DNA from: JBIOXB01 sp050732395
GTDB lineage: Bacteria > Zhuqueibacterota > Zhuqueibacteria > Zhuqueibacterales > Zhuqueibacteraceae
Assembly (NCBI GenBank): GCA_050732395.1
Contig: JBOHQX010000332.1
Coordinates: forward strand, 8,020 to 72,019
Direction of reading: 5' to 3'
DNA: 64,000 bases
Positions 61,777 through 64,000 of this stretch are shown piece by piece. The notes under the pieces are model-generated. The model was not told the DNA's origin and searched no databases. It saw only the letters and a list, made by a program, of their open reading frames with translations. The position numbers and the translations under genes are program-made. Within the stretch, counting starts at the first letter, position 1, and each line of letters begins with the position of its first letter.

Positions 61777-63414
61777 ATGATAGCGACATTTTTTAATCTC
61801 CACAGTGAAGAGCGAGGCTTCTTCATCTTGCTGGCGGTCTTGTTGCTTGGTTTGGCGCAAGGCAACGACGCGGTATGGGCTCAAAGCCCGCCTATAGGCG
61901 GCTTCGCGATGCCCAGCCTGGAAGATGAAAAGGAAACTTATCGCAAATGGGGCTGGAGTTGGGACGCGAGCATTGAGCCAAACGTGCCCGAAAACCCAAA
62001 CTATACCGTTCAGAGCCCGGATATTCATGGCAGCACCGAAGGCGACGATCTTTGGACCTACCTCATGATGTATCTGCGTACCGGAGAACCGGGATATCTT
62101 GACCGGGCTAGAGCCTGGGCCCGTTACTTCAAGGAGGATTACCGCAAATGCATCGGGACGAGTTTTTACAGCACCTTTTGTCATGATCGTGATGGCTTCC
62201 TGATGGATCACCTCTATGGCTGGGGCTTGGTCGCTTGGTATGAATATACCGGTGACACCGCCGCACTCGCGGAGGCGGAGAGCTTATGCGTGGAATTGGA
62301 GGCACACTGGAGCACGCTCCGGAATAACGCTTGGCCGTTACCGGGGGAAATCGCCATGGGCTCCTATGGGTTGCGGCAAGGCGCCCGCCATCTCCTTTTG
62401 GCAACAAGAGTGGCCGAGGTCACCAAGAAGCAGCGCTGGGTGACGCTGCGGGATCGACTGATTGCCCTGTGGCTGCAATCTCCAGATTGGGACCCGCGCG
62501 GCATGTACTTCGCCGGAGAATGGAGCACGGATGAAATTCTATATGCCGGGGCGTACGCTGCCGGCGCTCGCGTTCAAGCTTCGTATCATATGGGTGTGCT
62601 CACTGAAGCGTTCGCTCATGCCTATCGCATCACGGGCCGGCAGCGATTGCGAGATCGACTCGTGGCCATGGCGCGCTTCGTGGATCGATACGGCATGGAT
62701 TCTACCTATCAGTATACCGGCAGGTTCTTTGGAATAGTAAACGGTAGCATCTGGCACAACTATGCGGCAGTGAACCCGGTCACGTTCTGGGACCCGGCTT
62801 ATACGATCTCGCTGGTCAACACGCTCATGTGGGGTTACCTCTTCGAAAACGACCAACGTCTCTACGATCGTGCCAAGTATTTCTTCAACCGGGGCACCAA
62901 AGGCATTTACGGACAGCCGATTCAGCGTGCGGCGGGCGATACCGAAGTCCACCATTTTGTGGATACGCGTTTCGCCAGCTCAACAGGGCATTTCTACCTC
63001 GATTATAACAAGGGAGAATTGCGATATACTTACCTAATATTTTCACAACAAAACGGCCTGCCGACTGCGGTAGCACATGGCTCCACGGGTGCGCAACCCG
63101 CGGAATTTGTGCTGGAACAAAATCATCCCAACCCATTTTTGAGTGGCGCACGGCCTTCGATTCTTGATCGGCGTGACGCCCAGACCATGATACGATTCTC
63201 CCTCACGAAGGATTCTCATGTGCAAATGAGAATATACAACCTAATGGGCCAGCTCATGAGAACCTTGCTGGACGAACAAAGGCCGCTGGGAGAGCACCGG
63301 GTACTGTGGGATGGAAAGGATGATCACGGCGAGCTTGTTCCTGGAGGCCTCTATTTTTACGAAATGCGATCGGGTGCGCAGTTTATCAAGAAGAAGCTGC
63401 TTTTGTTGAGATAA
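61777..63414 (+). CDS. Secreted alpha/alpha-toroid-like protein with FlgD-like sorting tail
   Basis: 545 residues (AGGAG nine bases upstream). A signal peptide ends near 'AVWAQ'. Residues about 45-430 are helix-rich with repeated aromatic helices ('GDDLWTYLMMYLRTGEPGYL', 'DHLYGWGLVAWYEYTGDTA', 'YHMGVLTEAFAHAYRITGR'), resembling six-hairpin or alpha/alpha-toroid glycosidases, lyases and epimerases. No specific family was recognised. The tail starts 'LEQNHPNPFLSGARPS', with about a dozen extra residues before 'TMIRFSLTKDSHVQMRIYNL'. It may cleave or bind the polysaccharide on the surface. Confidence 0.78.
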   Translation: MIATFFNLHSEERGFFILLAVLLLGLAQGNDAVWAQSPPIGGFAMPSLEDEKETYRKWGWSWDASIEPNVPENPNYTVQSPDIHGSTEGDDLWTYLMMYLRTGEPGYLDRARAWARYFKEDYRKCIGTSFYSTFCHDRDGFLMDHLYGWGLVAWYEYTGDTAALAEAESLCVELEAHWSTLRNNAWPLPGEIAMGSYGLRQGARHLLLATRVAEVTKKQRWVTLRDRLIALWLQSPDWDPRGMYFAGEWSTDEILYAGAYAAGARVQASYHMGVLTEAFAHAYRITGRQRLRDRLVAMARFVDRYGMDSTYQYTGRFFGIVNGSIWHNYAAVNPVTFWDPAYTISLVNTLMWGYLFENDQRLYDRAKYFFNRGTKGIYGQPIQRAAGDTEVHHFVDTRFASSTGHFYLDYNKGELRYTYLIFSQQNGLPTAVAHGSTGAQPAEFVLEQNHPNPFLSGARPSILDRRDAQTMIRFSLTKDSHVQMRIYNLMGQLMRTLLDEQRPLGEHRVLWDGKDDHGELVPGGLYFYEMRSGAQFIKKKLLLLR

Positions 63415-63569
63415 GTTAAGCCTCAAGACTGCAATGCTCAGCAGAGAAACCCTGCTTGGCAGTTCATAGTGCCAAAACCTGCGATCACTGTTTCGGGCAG
63501 TTCACCCTCAATTAAACGCATGAAGTTGGCAAATTCTTTTTGTCGACGAAATTGCAATGTTCGGGAATT

Positions 63570-64000
63570 ATGTGCGGAATTTGCGGTAAGATCTATTTCG
63601 ATTCTGGGAAGCCAGTCGAACCGGCATTGATCAAGCGCATGACGGATGTCTTGCAGCACCGAGGACCGGATGCCGAAGGCTATCATATTCAGGGTTCCGT
63701 GGGGCTCGGCCATCGGCGCTTGAAGATCATCGATCTGGAGAGTGGCAAGCAGCCGATGTACAACGAGGACGGCTCGCTCGTCGTGATCTTTAATGGCGAA
63801 ATTTACAACTATATCGATCTCAAGCGGCAGTTGCAGGATTGTGGCCACAGTTTCAGAACCAAATCCGACACTGAAGTGCTGTTGCACGGCTACGAGCAGT
63901 GGGGGGAAAAGCTTCCGGAGCGCTTGCGCGGCATGTTCGCCTTTGCCCTTTGGGATAGCCGGCGCGACACGCTGTTTGTCGCGCGCGATCGTGTTGGCAT
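63570..64000 (+). CDS. asnB: Asparagine synthase (AsnB type), N-terminal part; 3' truncated by window edge
   Basis: The frame opens with 'MCGICGKIYF' at 63570 and runs to the window edge. The class II glutaminase residues are present: Cys2, 'QHRGPDAEGY', 'FNGEIYNY' and 'SDTEVLLHGYEQWG'. Only about 143 residues of the usual 600-650 are seen, so the synthetase domain cannot be checked. It is the fourth AsnB-like gene of the window and may start a further biosynthetic module. Confidence 0.9.
   Translation, partial: MCGICGKIYFDSGKPVEPALIKRMTDVLQHRGPDAEGYHIQGSVGLGHRRLKIIDLESGKQPMYNEDGSLVVIFNGEIYNYIDLKRQLQDCGHSFRTKSDTEVLLHGYEQWGEKLPERLRGMFAFALWDSRRDTLFVARDRVG

Overview
The window is bacterial, gene-dense and almost entirely plus-strand. 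It is dominated by one large exopolysaccharide (EPS) and surface-protein locus of about 58 kb. Five predicted secreted proteins end in the 'LEQN-PNPFNP' type C-terminal module (FlgD-like Ig fold, annotated as a type A sorting domain of the type IX secretion system in Bacteroidetes and relatives). That tail, together with class-XrtA style EPS genes, points to a Gram-negative member of the FCB superphylum such as candidate division KSB1, Calditrichota or a relative. The assignment is an inference from protein style; there is no rRNA gene in the window.

Layout. 0-5 kb: the C-terminal end of a secreted protein, a SemiSWEET-like transporter, an unknown membrane protein, and a divergent minus-strand pair (a DUF1080 3-keto-glycoside hydrolase-like protein and a Tat-exported Gfo/Idh/MocA oxidoreductase), separated from the plus-strand genes by a 27-bp perfect hairpin. 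5-20.6 kb: a NusG-like antiterminator, the initiating sugar transferase, unknown envelope proteins (PEGA, FnIII, membrane and TPR proteins), the PrsK/PrsR two-component pair (the regulator is a sigma-54 activator), an outer-membrane export protein, a Wzz-type chain-length protein, a TPR protein and a bacterial tyrosine kinase. 20.8 kb: tRNA-Val(CAC). 20.9-38.8 kb: a FemAB-like protein, VanZ, a TIGR03087-type glycosyltransferase, and carrier-protein module A (asparagine synthase, NadE-like ligase, ACP, DUF362 protein, two alpha/beta hydrolases, a glycosyltransferase-deacetylase fusion, an ATP-grasp protein, a PaaK-like ligase, a second asparagine synthase) ending in a Wzx flippase. 38.8-45.6 kb: module B (a glutaminase-dead asparagine synthase homologue, ACP, the same two hydrolases, acyl-CoA ligase, PLP decarboxylase). 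45.6-49.2 kb: a lower-GC block of sulfotransferase, acetyltransferase-like protein and class III aminotransferase. 49.5-63.4 kb: secreted beta-propeller, thrombospondin type 3 and beta-helix proteins, a deacetylase, the O-antigen-ligase-like polymerase, a phosphotransferase-fold protein and a secreted toroid-like protein. The window ends inside a fourth asparagine synthase.

How it may work. The sugar transferase starts a lipid-linked repeat unit, the glycosyltransferases, deacetylases and sulfotransferase build and modify it, Wzx flips it, the O-ligase-like protein polymerises it, and the Wza/Wzz/BY-kinase set controls length and export. The two ACP modules look able to activate small carboxylic or amino acids on carrier proteins and amidate or decarboxylate them for attachment to the glycan. 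Most of these families were named for co-occurrence with exosortase A (XrtA) and PEP-CTERM proteins, yet no exosortase and no PEP-CTERM tail is visible here; the secreted proteins carry FlgD-like tails instead. That substitution, the two parallel ACP modules and the glutaminase-dead enzyme are the most interesting features.
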